64,000 nt of DNA from Bacteroidota bacterium (GTDB lineage Bacteria > Bacteroidota > Bacteroidia > Bacteroidales > JAGONC01), in contig JAKLFC010000007.1 of the NCBI GenBank assembly GCA_022711405.1, positions 62,001 through 126,000 on the forward strand, read 5' to 3'. The position numbers were made by a program, and so were the translations under genes. A model generated the notes under the pieces. The model was given only the letters and a program-made list of their open reading frames with translations. It did not search any database and was not told where the DNA came from. This document shows positions 34,790 through 42,959 of this stretch, in pieces (position 1 is the first letter of the stretch; each line of letters starts with the position of its first letter).

Positions 34790-35326
34790 TTAGCCTTTAC
34801 CCTTATCACCGACAAAATAATCTTCTTTGTCGGCGAAAAGGAGGTTAAAGGACGTGAGCGTACCGTAAATCCGTGTGACATATTGCTGCAGTTCTATCTT
34901 ATCCACCTCTGAAAGAGTGCTGGCATTGATTTTCTGTTCCATGACCCTGATACGGTCACGGATCATCACGATCTTATGAAAAAGTGCATCTATCGGCATA
35001 TCCTTGCTCTGGACATTTCTGTCGCCGGGCTCGAGAATAATTCGTCCTCCTTCCCATTTTCTTCCAATCCTGACCGTCTCCTGGATATCTGTCAGCCTTC
35101 GTAAGATCCTGATAAAACTGCGTTCCACCTGCTCATAACTGATCAGGTCAATATCAGGCGCGACATAATCCAGCACTTCCAGTTCCCTGAATGATTTCAT
35201 GATCTGTTTCCGGCCGTGGTCCATGAACGTGATCTCATAGGAGTCAGCATAGACCTGAATGACCACGCCTTTCCCAAATTCAGGATGCTGAACGCGCGAT
35301 CCGATTCCCAATGTCAATTCTTCCAT
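34790..35326 (-). CDS. Conserved protein with N-terminal Tudor/KOW-like segment, function unknown
   Basis: A 178-aa cytoplasmic protein. The start [19 protein letters not shown] resembles the small Tudor-like domain found at the C-terminus of UvrD/PcrA helicases, a nucleic acid or RNA polymerase binding module. The remainder is helical and charged ([36 protein letters not shown]). I know similar uncharacterised proteins in Bacteroidota but no function. Start set at ATG 35326 ([10 protein letters not shown]); the frame extends 12 bases to a TTG. It lies downstream of the coaE block, separated by a word repeat. Confidence 0.7.
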   Translation of the reverse strand: MEELTLGIGSRVQHPEFGKGVVIQVYADSYEITFMDHGRKQIMKSFRELEVLDYVAPDIDLISYEQVERSFIRILRRLTDIQETVRIGRKWEGGRIILEPGDRNVQSKDMPIDALFHKIVMIRDRIRVMEQKINASTLSEVDKIELQQYVTRIYGTLTSFNLLFADKEDYFVGDKGKG

Positions 35327-35330
35327 AATA

Positions 35331-35377
35331 ATTGTCAATGTTCAATGCTCAATCTTCAATGTTCAATGTTCAATGAT
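35331..35377. repeat. CAATGTT word repeat
   Basis: Repeated CAATGTT / CAATGCT / CAATCTT words with 7-8 base phasing overlap the end of coaE, whose last codons (LNIEH) are written in the repeat. The repeat therefore supplies the 3' end of the coding sequence. Confidence 0.65.
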
Positions 35378-35967
35378 TCATTTGCTTTACGGATCAGTTC
35401 TCCGTGTACTTTCAGCACCTGGGGGATGACCATACGTTTTCCATCGTTGGTGATGACAAAATCGGCTCTTTTACATTTCTCCAGATCTGTCAATTGGTTT
35501 TTCATCCGAAGGAGCACCTCTTCCCGGTCGATGTGATCCCTTTCCATGACACGCTGGATCCGGATCTCTTCCGGGGCGGAAACGGTCACGATGGTATCGC
35601 ATTCCTTGCTGAATCCGCTTTCAAAAAGTATGGCAGCTTCCTGTACTGCATAAGGAATTGGCCCTCTGCTTTCGAACCACTGCAGCAGTCTTTGCCTGAC
35701 ACGTGGATGAATGATGGCATTCAGCTTCAGCAACGAGGGAGGATCGTTAAACACGATGGCCGCCAGTCGTTTGTTGACGATCTGCGAATGTTCATCCAGA
35801 ATCCGGTCTCCGAAATAATGCACAATCCCGGCCTTTACTTCAGGGTCACGCAGAAGCATTTTGGCTTCGGTATCAGCATAAAATACCTCAATTCCCAGAT
35901 TTTCTAAGATCCTTGCCACGAGCGTTTTACCGCTCCCGATGCTGCCGGTCAGACCAACTTTCAGCAT
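35356..35967 (-). CDS. coaE: Dephospho-CoA kinase
   Basis: Last step of coenzyme A synthesis, ATP-dependent phosphorylation of dephospho-CoA; 203 aa. P-loop GLTGSIGSGKT at the start, DTEAKMLLRD, INHPRV-like segment AIIHPRVRQRLLQW, and QEAAILFESG with the lid region RIQRVMERDHI. The last codons run into an intergenic word repeat. It is the end of the conserved nusB-DUF1573-yajC-ybbR-coaE block and starts 6 bases after the ybbR-like stop. Confidence 0.96.
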   Translation of the reverse strand: MLKVGLTGSIGSGKTLVARILENLGIEVFYADTEAKMLLRDPEVKAGIVHYFGDRILDEHSQIVNKRLAAIVFNDPPSLLKLNAIIHPRVRQRLLQWFESRGPIPYAVQEAAILFESGFSKECDTIVTVSAPEEIRIQRVMERDHIDREEVLLRMKNQLTDLEKCKRADFVITNDGKRMVIPQVLKVHGELIRKANESLNIEH

Positions 35968-35973
35968 TGCGGA

Positions 35974-36444
35974 TTAGTTTAGTACCTGCTGGTCGGGCAA
36001 CAATCCGATGTAAACAGTATCCGGTGAGATCCTGTTTACCGCATTCAGCACATCCAGCTGACGTTCGATATCCCGTGTCAGGGTATTGGTTGCCAGCCTT
36101 ATCATATGCAGAGAATCTGCTTTTCTGACCGGAAGATCTTTAATGCTGATGATCAATGGTGAATGGGATCTTACGAATTTCTGGCGGACCAGATCAGCGC
36201 CGTTCAGCTCAATTTCCAGTAAAAGGGTCTGTGAAGATACCTCATCAATAATGGCACCTTCAGGTATATTGCTGAATACCACAGGATACCTTATGGAATA
36301 GGTATTCTCCTTTGACAATTTCACAGCAATCCACATCAGCAGGGCAATGATCAGGCACACCATGAATACAGGGAAATCATCCTTGAAAACATGCCGGATG
36401 AAATTCCTCAGCCGTATTTTAAGCTGATCTTCCTTATTGCCCAA
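35974..36444 (-). CDS. YbbR-like domain protein (short form)
   Basis: A 156-aa protein with one membrane helix (VFMVCLIIALLMWIAVKL, about residues 26-43) and one YbbR-type extracytoplasmic repeat (YPVVFSNIPEGAIIDEVSSQ). In better-known Bacteroidota this position holds a protein about twice as long with more repeats, so this is a short form. It ends with an ordinary stop just before coaE; no leftover frame suggests a break. Its function is unknown; YbbR (CdaR) of Firmicutes regulates a c-di-AMP cyclase, which may not apply here. Confidence 0.75.
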   Translation of the reverse strand: MGNKEDQLKIRLRNFIRHVFKDDFPVFMVCLIIALLMWIAVKLSKENTYSIRYPVVFSNIPEGAIIDEVSSQTLLLEIELNGADLVRQKFVRSHSPLIISIKDLPVRKADSLHMIRLATNTLTRDIERQLDVLNAVNRISPDTVYIGLLPDQQVLN

Positions 36445-36474
36445 GATGATCTGATTTAATCGAAAGGATGGTCA

Positions 36475-36816
36475 CTATTTTTTCGAATCATCCAGCTGAG
36501 CTGATTGATCCATGGCCACGGCGCTCTTTTCAATTTTGAGCCGTGTTCCTTCAGATTCGATGATAAAGGAAGTTTCTCTTACTTCTATGATCTTTCCATG
36601 GATCCCTCCTATGGTAACGATCTTGTCGCCATTTTTAAGATTCTCCCTGAATTTTTTCTGGTCTTTATTACGTTTCATCTGAGGTCGGATGAAAAAAAGA
36701 TAAAAAACCACGATAATCAGCACCAGAAAAATCAAAGAGCTGTACCCCCCTCCTTTCTGTCCCTCCTGCTGAGGCATGAAAAGTAAAATGTTCAATAGGT
36801 CTGTCATGGTCGTCAA
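36475..36816 (-). CDS. yajC: Preprotein translocase subunit YajC
   Basis: Small inner-membrane partner of SecDF-YajC, 113 aa. One membrane helix (SSLIFLVLIIVVFYLFFI) followed by the hallmark RPQMKRNKDQKKFRENLKNG, then GDKIVTIGGIHGKI. A Gly/Gln-rich N-terminal stretch comes before the helix, as in other Bacteroidota YajC proteins. It sits in its usual place between the DUF1573 and ybbR-like genes. Confidence 0.95.
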   Translation of the reverse strand: MTTMTDLLNILLFMPQQEGQKGGGYSSLIFLVLIIVVFYLFFIRPQMKRNKDQKKFRENLKNGDKIVTIGGIHGKIIEVRETSFIIESEGTRLKIEKSAVAMDQSAQLDDSKK

Positions 36817-36834
36817 ATATTGGTTTATGATGAA

Positions 36835-37302
36835 TTATTCTTCCGGGATTTCCACCCTGGCTTTAATATGAAGTTCGTGACGGTTGGGCTGTGCATTGGA
36901 AAGTACGGTGATGGACTTGTTTTGAAATCCTTTTCGTCCCTCACTGTCAAATGTCACTTGTATGGTTCCCTGTTCACCTGATTTGACAGGTTCCCTTGAA
37001 TACTTTGATACGGTGCAGCCACAGGAAGTACTCACGCTGGCAATGAGCAGGTCGCTTTTTCCTGTATTGGTAAACTTAAAGGCATACGTGACCACCTCAC
37101 CCTGGATGATGCGGCCAAAATCATGTTCATCCCTGTCAAATGATATGACCGGAAGTTCATTCCGATTGCCCTGATGTTCTGCTGAATTGGGATTATGAAC
37201 AATATCAGCAGGGAGTTTCTGCTTCACATCATTACGGCATCCCTCAAGGGCAAACAGCATCATCAGTGTCGCTATGGCTAAACCTGTAGATCGCATGGGC
37301 AT
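36835..37302 (-). CDS. DUF1573 lipoprotein
   Basis: A 155-aa exported protein with a lipobox-like end of the signal peptide (LFALEGC) and one DUF1573 domain, an Ig-like fold (HDFGRIIQGEVVTYAFKFTN; ISVSTSCGCTVSKYS-like segment with the conserved CGC; GEQGTIQVTFDSEGRKG). Function is unknown, but the family is very common in Bacteroidota next to yajC. Start chosen at ATG 37302 or the next ATG, 37296, because a -7 box lies directly upstream at 37313-37320; the frame's first ATG (37335) would be upstream of that promoter. Confidence 0.88.
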   Translation of the reverse strand: MPMRSTGLAIATLMMLFALEGCRNDVKQKLPADIVHNPNSAEHQGNRNELPVISFDRDEHDFGRIIQGEVVTYAFKFTNTGKSDLLIASVSTSCGCTVSKYSREPVKSGEQGTIQVTFDSEGRKGFQNKSITVLSNAQPNRHELHIKARVEIPEE

Positions 37303-37312
37303 TGTAAGGATA

Positions 37313-37320
37313 CAAAAATA
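37313..37320 (-). promoter_or_regulatory. -7 box for the DUF1573-yajC-ybbR-coaE part of the block
   Basis: CAAAAATA reads TATTTTTG on the minus strand, matching TAnnTTTG. It stands 11-17 bases before the two candidate ATGs and 16 bases after the nusB stop, so the block has an internal promoter. Confidence 0.5.
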
Positions 37321-37335
37321 GTAATTTTCTGTCAT

Positions 37336-38289
37336 TTACTGTTGCAGAAGTCCGCGACCCGTTTTTTTAATTTTATTCTCCTGGGTCAGTTCAGTGATCA
37401 GTTTGTCGAGTATACCGTTGATGAAGACCTTGCTTTTAGGAGTGCTGTACTCCTTTGAAATCTCAATATATTCATTGAAGGATACCTTGACAGGTATGGT
37501 AGGAAATTCGAGGAACTCGGCAATGGCCATTTTGAGCAGGAGCATGTCGAGCATGGCGATCCGCTCGGTATCCCAGTTCAGTGTCCGGTCAGAGATCATT
37601 TTCCCGTATTCGTCGCTGTGCCTGATTGTCTGCCGGTACAATGAAACAGCAAAATCCCGGTCTTCCTCTTCCGGTTCGGGAGGCAGACCGGGCAACGGAT
37701 CCGACCGGTGCATGTCTTCTTCCAGGGCACTAATGGTCTTGTCGATATAATAATAGGCAGCCGAATAATCATTCGCCCAGTGAATGCTCTTTTCTTCATA
37801 GAAACTGATCAGTGCCTCCTCTGAGTTGATATGCTCGCTGATCAGTTTCTGAATGAATTCCCTGTCCAGTTGATAATTGTTTTCGGGCGAGGACATATAT
37901 TCCTTATAAAGTTCACTGCCGCGGATGGAATGGTACAGGCGCCTGACAAGTTCCTCTTCCTCTTTCCAGGATATCCTGAGCTGATCCGAACGGCGGCAGA
38001 AATCGATGTTGCTGGTAAGCTGATGAATGATCCTGTTATCAACGAACCGGGTATTGGGATGAAGATCTTCTTCGGTGGGGAGGAACTTCAGCTTTGCTTC
38101 CTCCATACGCTGACGTGCGAAGTCGAAGATCTCGATCAGGAATGAGATCTGGTATGCATAAAGATCGTGAAGCCTGAGAATGCTTCGTATGAGTTCACTT
38201 TCTCCTTTAAGAATGTCCGGACCTCCGTTAATGGTAAACGCATACAATGCTTGCATCACTTTGATCCTGATATGACGTCGGCTAAGCAT
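37336..38289 (-). CDS. nusB: Transcription antitermination factor NusB (long form)
   Basis: Binds boxA RNA with S10 in rRNA antitermination; 317 aa. The N-terminus LSRRHIRIKVMQALYAF is the NusB start. The C-terminal all-helical core is clear (WDTERIAMLDMLLLKMAIAE; VKVSFNEYIEISKEYSTPKSKVFING). Between them is an extra charged helical region of about 150 residues, normal for Bacteroidota and absent from the 139-aa E. coli protein. Start set at ATG 38289; a -7 box lies at 38324-38331 and the frame upstream of it is promoter DNA. Confidence 0.93.
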   Translation of the reverse strand: MLSRRHIRIKVMQALYAFTINGGPDILKGESELIRSILRLHDLYAYQISFLIEIFDFARQRMEEAKLKFLPTEEDLHPNTRFVDNRIIHQLTSNIDFCRRSDQLRISWKEEEELVRRLYHSIRGSELYKEYMSSPENNYQLDREFIQKLISEHINSEEALISFYEEKSIHWANDYSAAYYYIDKTISALEEDMHRSDPLPGLPPEPEEEDRDFAVSLYRQTIRHSDEYGKMISDRTLNWDTERIAMLDMLLLKMAIAEFLEFPTIPVKVSFNEYIEISKEYSTPKSKVFINGILDKLITELTQENKIKKTGRGLLQQ

Positions 38290-38323
38290 AAACGATGGAA
38301 ATGAACTTGACCTGAAAGCCGCA

Positions 38324-38331
38324 CAAAAGTA
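38324..38331 (-). promoter_or_regulatory. -7 box for nusB
   Basis: CAAAAGTA reads TACTTTTG on the minus strand, 35 bases before the nusB ATG. It is divergent from the PUR gene's box at 38383-38390, leaving a very A/T-rich 50 bases between. Confidence 0.5.
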
Positions 38332-38382
38332 GCAAAAATGTAAAATAATAAAAAAATCACTTTTATTTTTGAATCTATTTTT

Positions 38383-38390
38383 TACTTTTG
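38383..38390 (+). promoter_or_regulatory. -7 box for the PUR/DUF3276 gene
   Basis: TACTTTTG matches TAnnTTTG, 23 bases before ATG 38414. No -33 TTG at 18-20 bases is seen. Confidence 0.55.
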
Positions 38391-38413
38391 TATGTTGATA
38401 AAAAAGTATTGGC

Positions 38414-38803
38414 ATGGAAGATTATGATAATTCAGGCAGAAAAGAGGAGATTTATTCACTGGCGATCCGTGCGGGCAAAAGAACCTACTTCTTTGATGTA
38501 AAAGCGACACGATCCAACGAATATTATCTGACCATTACGGAAAGCAAGCGAAAATTCAACAACGAACAGGGTAAGTTCTTCTACGAGAAGCATAAGCTGT
38601 TTCTTTACAAAGAAGACTTCGACAAGTTTCAGAACGGGCTCCAGGGAGTTATTGAGTTCATTCAGACAGGGAAAAAACCGGATTTAACCCATTTTGACCT
38701 GGGAGGCTCTAGCCATCATGATCTTGAGGATGATTCTCCTCATTCGGGCTCTGATATGAGTTTCGAGGATCTGGATCTGGAAGACCATCCTGATAAAGTC
38801 TAA
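38414..38803 (+). CDS. PUR-family protein (DUF3276)
   Basis: A 129-aa cytoplasmic protein of the PUR-alpha-like DUF3276 family, known in Bacteroidota and spirochaetes as small single-strand nucleic-acid binding proteins. The conserved part is residues 12-85: YSLAIRAGKRTYFFDVKATR, YYLTITESKRKF, FYEKHKLFLYKEDFDKF. The C-terminal tail (90-129) is acidic with a His/Ser/Asp-rich patch and likely disordered. It has its own -7 box and lies 183 bases upstream of parA. Confidence 0.88.
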   Translation: MEDYDNSGRKEEIYSLAIRAGKRTYFFDVKATRSNEYYLTITESKRKFNNEQGKFFYEKHKLFLYKEDFDKFQNGLQGVIEFIQTGKKPDLTHFDLGGSSHHDLEDDSPHSGSDMSFEDLDLEDHPDKV

Positions 38804-38986
38804 AATGTTCATAAGTTCACCGGCGAACTGTCCTCTCCTGAGGCAATTTTCGTACTTTTACCCGCATTAACATTTTCCCGTAGTTCGATCATTTTCCAAT
38901 CACCCATTGCTGAAAGTGAAAGCAACCGATACAAGGGCAATTTCTCTGGAAATCGCATACCGGCAAGGAATTACAACACAACGACC

Positions 38987-39793
38987 ATGGGCAAGGTAAT
39001 CACCATCGCAAATCAGAAAGGAGGAGTGGGTAAAACCACCACTGCCATCAACCTCTGTGCGAGTCTGGCCGTCCTGGAATATAAAACCCTGCTGATCGAT
39101 GCCGATCCCCAGGCAAATGCTACCTCAGGGGTCGGTTTTGATCCCAGGAACATCAAAACGAGCATTTATGAATGCATTCTCGACGAGGTGGAACCTGCCC
39201 ATATCATACTGAACACCCACACCCCCTACCTGGACCTGCTGCCCGCTCATATTGACCTTGTAGGAGCTGAAATTGAGCTGATTGACATGCCTAACAGGGA
39301 GAAAATGATGCGAAGGGTCGTCCAAAAAATCAAGGACGACTATGCCTTCATCATCATCGACTGCGGACCTTCACTGGGCTTGATCACCGTCAATGCCCTG
39401 ACGGCTGCCGATTCGGTCATCATACCCGTACAATGTGAATATTTTGCACTGGAAGGGCTTGGAAAACTCCTCAACACGATCAAGATCGTTCAGACACGGC
39501 TGAATCCCGACCTGGACATCGAAGGCATCCTCCTGACCATGTACGATGCCCGGTTACGGCTCTCCAACCAGGTAGTCCAGGAAGTGAAGACCCATTTTCA
39601 GCAGATGGTCTTCGATACGGTCATCTTTCGGAACATCAGACTAAGCGAAGCTCCCAGCTTCGGCGAGACCATCATCATGCATGATGCCGACAGCAAAGGG
39701 GCCATTAATTATCTCAACCTGGCGCGGGAACTCCTTCATAAGAACGGATTGACAGCCGGTCCCGGTCAGGATTTTATGGAATATCTGCAATGA
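38987..39793 (+). CDS. parA: Chromosome-partitioning ATPase ParA (Soj)
   Basis: Walker-type ATPase that moves ParB-parS complexes, 268 aa. Deviant Walker A KGGVGKTTT after ITIANQ, DADPQANATSGVG, Walker B YAFIIIDCGPSLGL, and the C-terminal IRLSEAPSFGETI. It has no N-terminal HTH, so it is of the short chromosomal type. It overlaps parB by 4 bases (ATGA). In the 183 bases upstream, TACTTTTA at 38854-38861 is a one-mismatch -7 box; otherwise I see only weak inverted repeats there. Confidence 0.95.
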   Translation: MGKVITIANQKGGVGKTTTAINLCASLAVLEYKTLLIDADPQANATSGVGFDPRNIKTSIYECILDEVEPAHIILNTHTPYLDLLPAHIDLVGAEIELIDMPNREKMMRRVVQKIKDDYAFIIIDCGPSLGLITVNALTAADSVIIPVQCEYFALEGLGKLLNTIKIVQTRLNPDLDIEGILLTMYDARLRLSNQVVQEVKTHFQQMVFDTVIFRNIRLSEAPSFGETIIMHDADSKGAINYLNLARELLHKNGLTAGPGQDFMEYLQ

Positions 39794-40674
39794 AAGAAAA
39801 ACGAAGAGCTCTGGGCAGAGGATTGGATGCCATCCTGGAAAGCCCGGATACTGAAATCCTTTCAAAAGAACGGTCAGGCAAGCCTGCCATCGGCAATGTG
39901 ACCAATATCCCCGTAGGGAACATAGAAAGCAATCCGTTCCAGCCAAGGGATTCCATGGAAGAAGCAAGCATCTCGGAGCTGGCAGATTCCATTAAAGTAC
40001 TTGGGATCATCCAGCCACTGACCGTAAGGAGCCTTGGATACGACAAGTACCAGCTGATCGCAGGAGAAAGAAGACTGCTCGCCGCCAGGAAAGCCGGATT
40101 GACAGAAGTGCCTGCCTTCATCCGAGTGGCCAACGACCAGGAAATGCTGGAAATGGCACTGGTGGAAAATATCCAGCGAAAAGACCTGAATCCGATCCAG
40201 ATCGCCATCGGATTCCAGCGCCTCACCGAGGAATGCAACCTTACCCAGGAACAGCTGAGCCAGCGTATCGGTAAGAACCGAACCACCATCAGCAACTTCA
40301 TCCGCCTGCTGAAACTGCCCCCTGAAATCCAGATCGCCATCCGGAATGAGACCATCAGCATGGGACATGCCAGGGCCCTGATCAACATGGAAAGCACTGA
40401 TAACCAGTTGGATATGCTTCGCATGATCCTGGAGAGAAGCCTGTCGGTGAGGGAAGTGGAAGACCTGGTCAGAAACCTCCGTACCCCGCTTCGACCCAAA
40501 AATGCAGAGAAAAAACAACCCCTGCCGCAGAAATTCAGGGTAATTCAGCGATCAATTGCAGAAAAACTATCGGTCAAAGTTGATATTCAGAGAAATACTA
40601 AAGGAAAAGGATCCATCGTTATTGCATTTGATTCAGATGATGATCTGGATCGGATCATCGCTCAGATCCTTTAA
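39790..40674 (+). CDS. parB: Chromosome-partitioning protein ParB
   Basis: parS-binding CTPase clamp, 294 aa. Order: ParA-binding start (KEKRRALGRGLDAILESP), the ParB/Srx CTP fold (IPVGNIESNPFQPRDS; YQLIAGERRLLAARKAGLTE; ALVENIQRKDLNPIQIA), HTH (LTQEQLSQRIGKNRTTISNF), and the C-terminal dimer domain. The CTP-binding box, usually GERRxRA, reads GERRLLA, so the last Arg is Leu. All other landmarks are present. It is coupled to parA by a 4-base overlap. No clear parS palindrome was found nearby. Confidence 0.94.
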   Translation: MKEKRRALGRGLDAILESPDTEILSKERSGKPAIGNVTNIPVGNIESNPFQPRDSMEEASISELADSIKVLGIIQPLTVRSLGYDKYQLIAGERRLLAARKAGLTEVPAFIRVANDQEMLEMALVENIQRKDLNPIQIAIGFQRLTEECNLTQEQLSQRIGKNRTTISNFIRLLKLPPEIQIAIRNETISMGHARALINMESTDNQLDMLRMILERSLSVREVEDLVRNLRTPLRPKNAEKKQPLPQKFRVIQRSIAEKLSVKVDIQRNTKGKGSIVIAFDSDDDLDRIIAQIL

Positions 40675-40691
40675 CAAATGATCAGTATTCA

Positions 40692-41339
40692 ATGATGAAA
40701 GTTGCCTGTCATCCGGTCGCTACCCACCGTAAACTGACCTGCTTCCTAAGGCCGGGCACTGCCCTTTTGATCATTCTTTGCATACTCTCTTCCCTGGCAA
40801 CAGGTTACACACCTGTGACTGCACAGGACACCATTGCTTCTCCCGCCCTGAAGACAACCACCCTGCCTCCCAAAAAACACTCGGCAAAAAAAGCCTCCAT
40901 CTACTCGGCGGTCCTGCCCGGATTAGGACAGGCATATAATCATAAATACTGGAAAATTCCTATCATTTATGCAGGCTTTGGAGCCTTCGCCTATTTTATC
41001 AATCAGAATTATTCTGAATATCAGCAATTCAAGGAAGCCTACCTATGGAAAATAAGCGGGGATACGATCCCCATCGACAATGAATATATCTACAAATACC
41101 AGACTGCCGATCAGCTCAAGAACGGGAAGAACTATTACCTTCGGAACTTTGAGCTGACCTGCATCCTTACAGGAGTGTGGTATGTGTTGAATATACTTGA
41201 CGCAACCGTTGATGCGCACCTGCTGGATTATGACATCAATGAGGACCTTTCGGTCCAGCTTCAACCTGGTATTCAGGGTCTGAATCCGTCTCCCTGGCAA
41301 CCTGTTGCGGGTGTTACCATGGCGTTGCGATTCAAATAA
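40692..41339 (+). CDS. DUF5683 membrane-associated protein
   Basis: A 215-aa exported or membrane protein with an N-terminal hydrophobic signal (GTALLIILCILSSLATGY). The DUF5683 core is KKASIYSAVLPGLGQAYNHK followed by YWKIPIIYAGFGAFAYFINQ and a further hydrophobic stretch (LTCILTGVWYVLNILDATVD). The gene regularly follows parAB in Bacteroidota. Its function is not known; the membrane hairpins suggest a structural or envelope role. It begins 17 bases after parB. Confidence 0.85.
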   Translation: MMKVACHPVATHRKLTCFLRPGTALLIILCILSSLATGYTPVTAQDTIASPALKTTTLPPKKHSAKKASIYSAVLPGLGQAYNHKYWKIPIIYAGFGAFAYFINQNYSEYQQFKEAYLWKISGDTIPIDNEYIYKYQTADQLKNGKNYYLRNFELTCILTGVWYVLNILDATVDAHLLDYDINEDLSVQLQPGIQGLNPSPWQPVAGVTMALRFK

Positions 41340-41425
41340 ATGCGCATGATTAACATAAATTAACATGACCCGGGCTTATTGTATGAAGGATTCTTTATTA
41401 TTTTGGCAGTTCTAAAACTACATGT

Positions 41426-42934
41426 ATGGATCTAACCGTTGCACTTCTTATCATCTTTCTTATCATTCCTGTATTTTGCTGGAAAGTTTTTGAGGACGCT
41501 GGATTTCCGGGATGGGCCAGCATTGTTCCGTTCTATAATTATTATATCTGGCTGAAGGTCATCAAGAAACCCCTGTGGTGGTACATCTTTCTGCTGATCC
41601 CTTTCATCAACTTTTTCATGGTTTTTCTAATAATCGTAGAAACGGCCAAGTGCTACCAGAAGTACGATCTCGGAAACCAGGCACTGGCAGTTCTTTTTCC
41701 TTTCGTTTACCTGCCTTACCTGGGCCTTTCCAAAAAAGAAAACTATCTTGATCCAGTAAGGCGCCCCGCCATCAAAAAGACGGTTGCCAGGGAATGGATC
41801 GATGCCATTATTTTTGCGGTGGTGGCAGCTTCCATTATCCGGATGTTTCTCATTGAAGCGTATACCATACCCACCTCTTCCATGGAAAAATCACTCCTGG
41901 TGGGGGATTTTTTGTTCGTCAGCAAGATACACTACGGCCCTAAGCAGCCCAACACTCCTCTTTCCTTTCCGTTCGTTCATAACACCATGCCATTTTCCAA
42001 ATCCGCCAGATCGTACCTGGAATGGATCAAGCTGCCCTATTACCGGTATCCCGGATTTCAAAAGATAAAGAACAATGATGTGGTCGTCTTTAACTACCCC
42101 AACGGAGACACAGTTGCCCTCAAGATCCAGAATCCGGATTATTATGCGTTGGCCAGGCAGTACAGCAGAAAACGTATCTGGAATGATCCCGTGAATTTTG
42201 GCAATGTCCTCTACAGGCCGGTCGACAAGAGAGAGAACTATATCAAGCGATGCATAGGCATACCTGGTGATTCGCTGCGCATCACCGATGGAGTGGTCTA
42301 TGTGAATGGAAAAGAACTGATTTCTCCCGGGATCAGGCAATATAAATACATTGTGACAACCAATGGTGATCCGATCAATCCAAGGCGCCTTGAGAAGATG
42401 AAAGTCACAGAAGACATTCTCACCGTGGGGAGGAACCAGTATAAGATCACATTGACGGATAAAGCCATGGAAGAAATGAAGGGATTCTCAAACGTGGTCA
42501 GTATCGAAAAAGAAGTGGCAGGCAAGGGCATCTGGGCGCCCTATATCTTCCCTTACGACTCTGCATTTAAATGGAACGAGGACAATTTCGGACCGTTGCT
42601 CATCCCAAGGAAAGGTGAAACGGTGAAACTCACCCTCTCGAACCTGCCCCTTTACGAACGCATCATCGATATCTTTGAGGATAATGACCTGGAAATTGCC
42701 GGTAATAAGATCTACATCAACGGCGAAGAAAAGGACACCTACACCTTCAGGATGAATTATTACTGGATGATGGGAGACAACCGTCATAATTCAGCTGATT
42801 CCCGATTCTGGGGTTTTGTTCCTGAAGATCATATCGTCGGTAAGGCAGTCTTTGTCTGGCTCTCTCTCGATAAGAACAAGCCGCTGTTTGGCGGAAAAGT
42901 CAGGTGGAATAAACTGTTCCGGACGATCCACTAG
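41426..42934 (+). CDS. lepB: Signal peptidase I with N-terminal DUF5684 domain
   Basis: Cleaves signal peptides of exported proteins, 502 aa. Residues 1-105 are a DUF5684 membrane domain (VFEDAGFPGWASIVPFYNYY and three helices). The peptidase follows: Ser152 in YTIPTSSMEKSLLVGD, the base Lys274 in NYIKRCIGIPGD, and MGDNRHNSADSRFWGFVPED. An insert of about 130 residues sits between the last two motifs, as in other Bacteroidota LepB. The fused DUF5684 is standard for this phylum. It is part of the parA-ftsK block; ftsK follows closely. Confidence 0.95.
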   Translation: MDLTVALLIIFLIIPVFCWKVFEDAGFPGWASIVPFYNYYIWLKVIKKPLWWYIFLLIPFINFFMVFLIIVETAKCYQKYDLGNQALAVLFPFVYLPYLGLSKKENYLDPVRRPAIKKTVAREWIDAIIFAVVAASIIRMFLIEAYTIPTSSMEKSLLVGDFLFVSKIHYGPKQPNTPLSFPFVHNTMPFSKSARSYLEWIKLPYYRYPGFQKIKNNDVVVFNYPNGDTVALKIQNPDYYALARQYSRKRIWNDPVNFGNVLYRPVDKRENYIKRCIGIPGDSLRITDGVVYVNGKELISPGIRQYKYIVTTNGDPINPRRLEKMKVTEDILTVGRNQYKITLTDKAMEEMKGFSNVVSIEKEVAGKGIWAPYIFPYDSAFKWNEDNFGPLLIPRKGETVKLTLSNLPLYERIIDIFEDNDLEIAGNKIYINGEEKDTYTFRMNYYWMMGDNRHNSADSRFWGFVPEDHIVGKAVFVWLSLDKNKPLFGGKVRWNKLFRTIH

Positions 42935-42959
42935 TCATGACCGCATAATCATTGATAGA

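Noticed and set aside
38832..38850. CCTC-TCCT-GAGG hairpin followed by CAATTTT as a terminator after the PUR gene
   Set aside because: The stem is only 4 bp and the T-run is short, so it is not better than chance.
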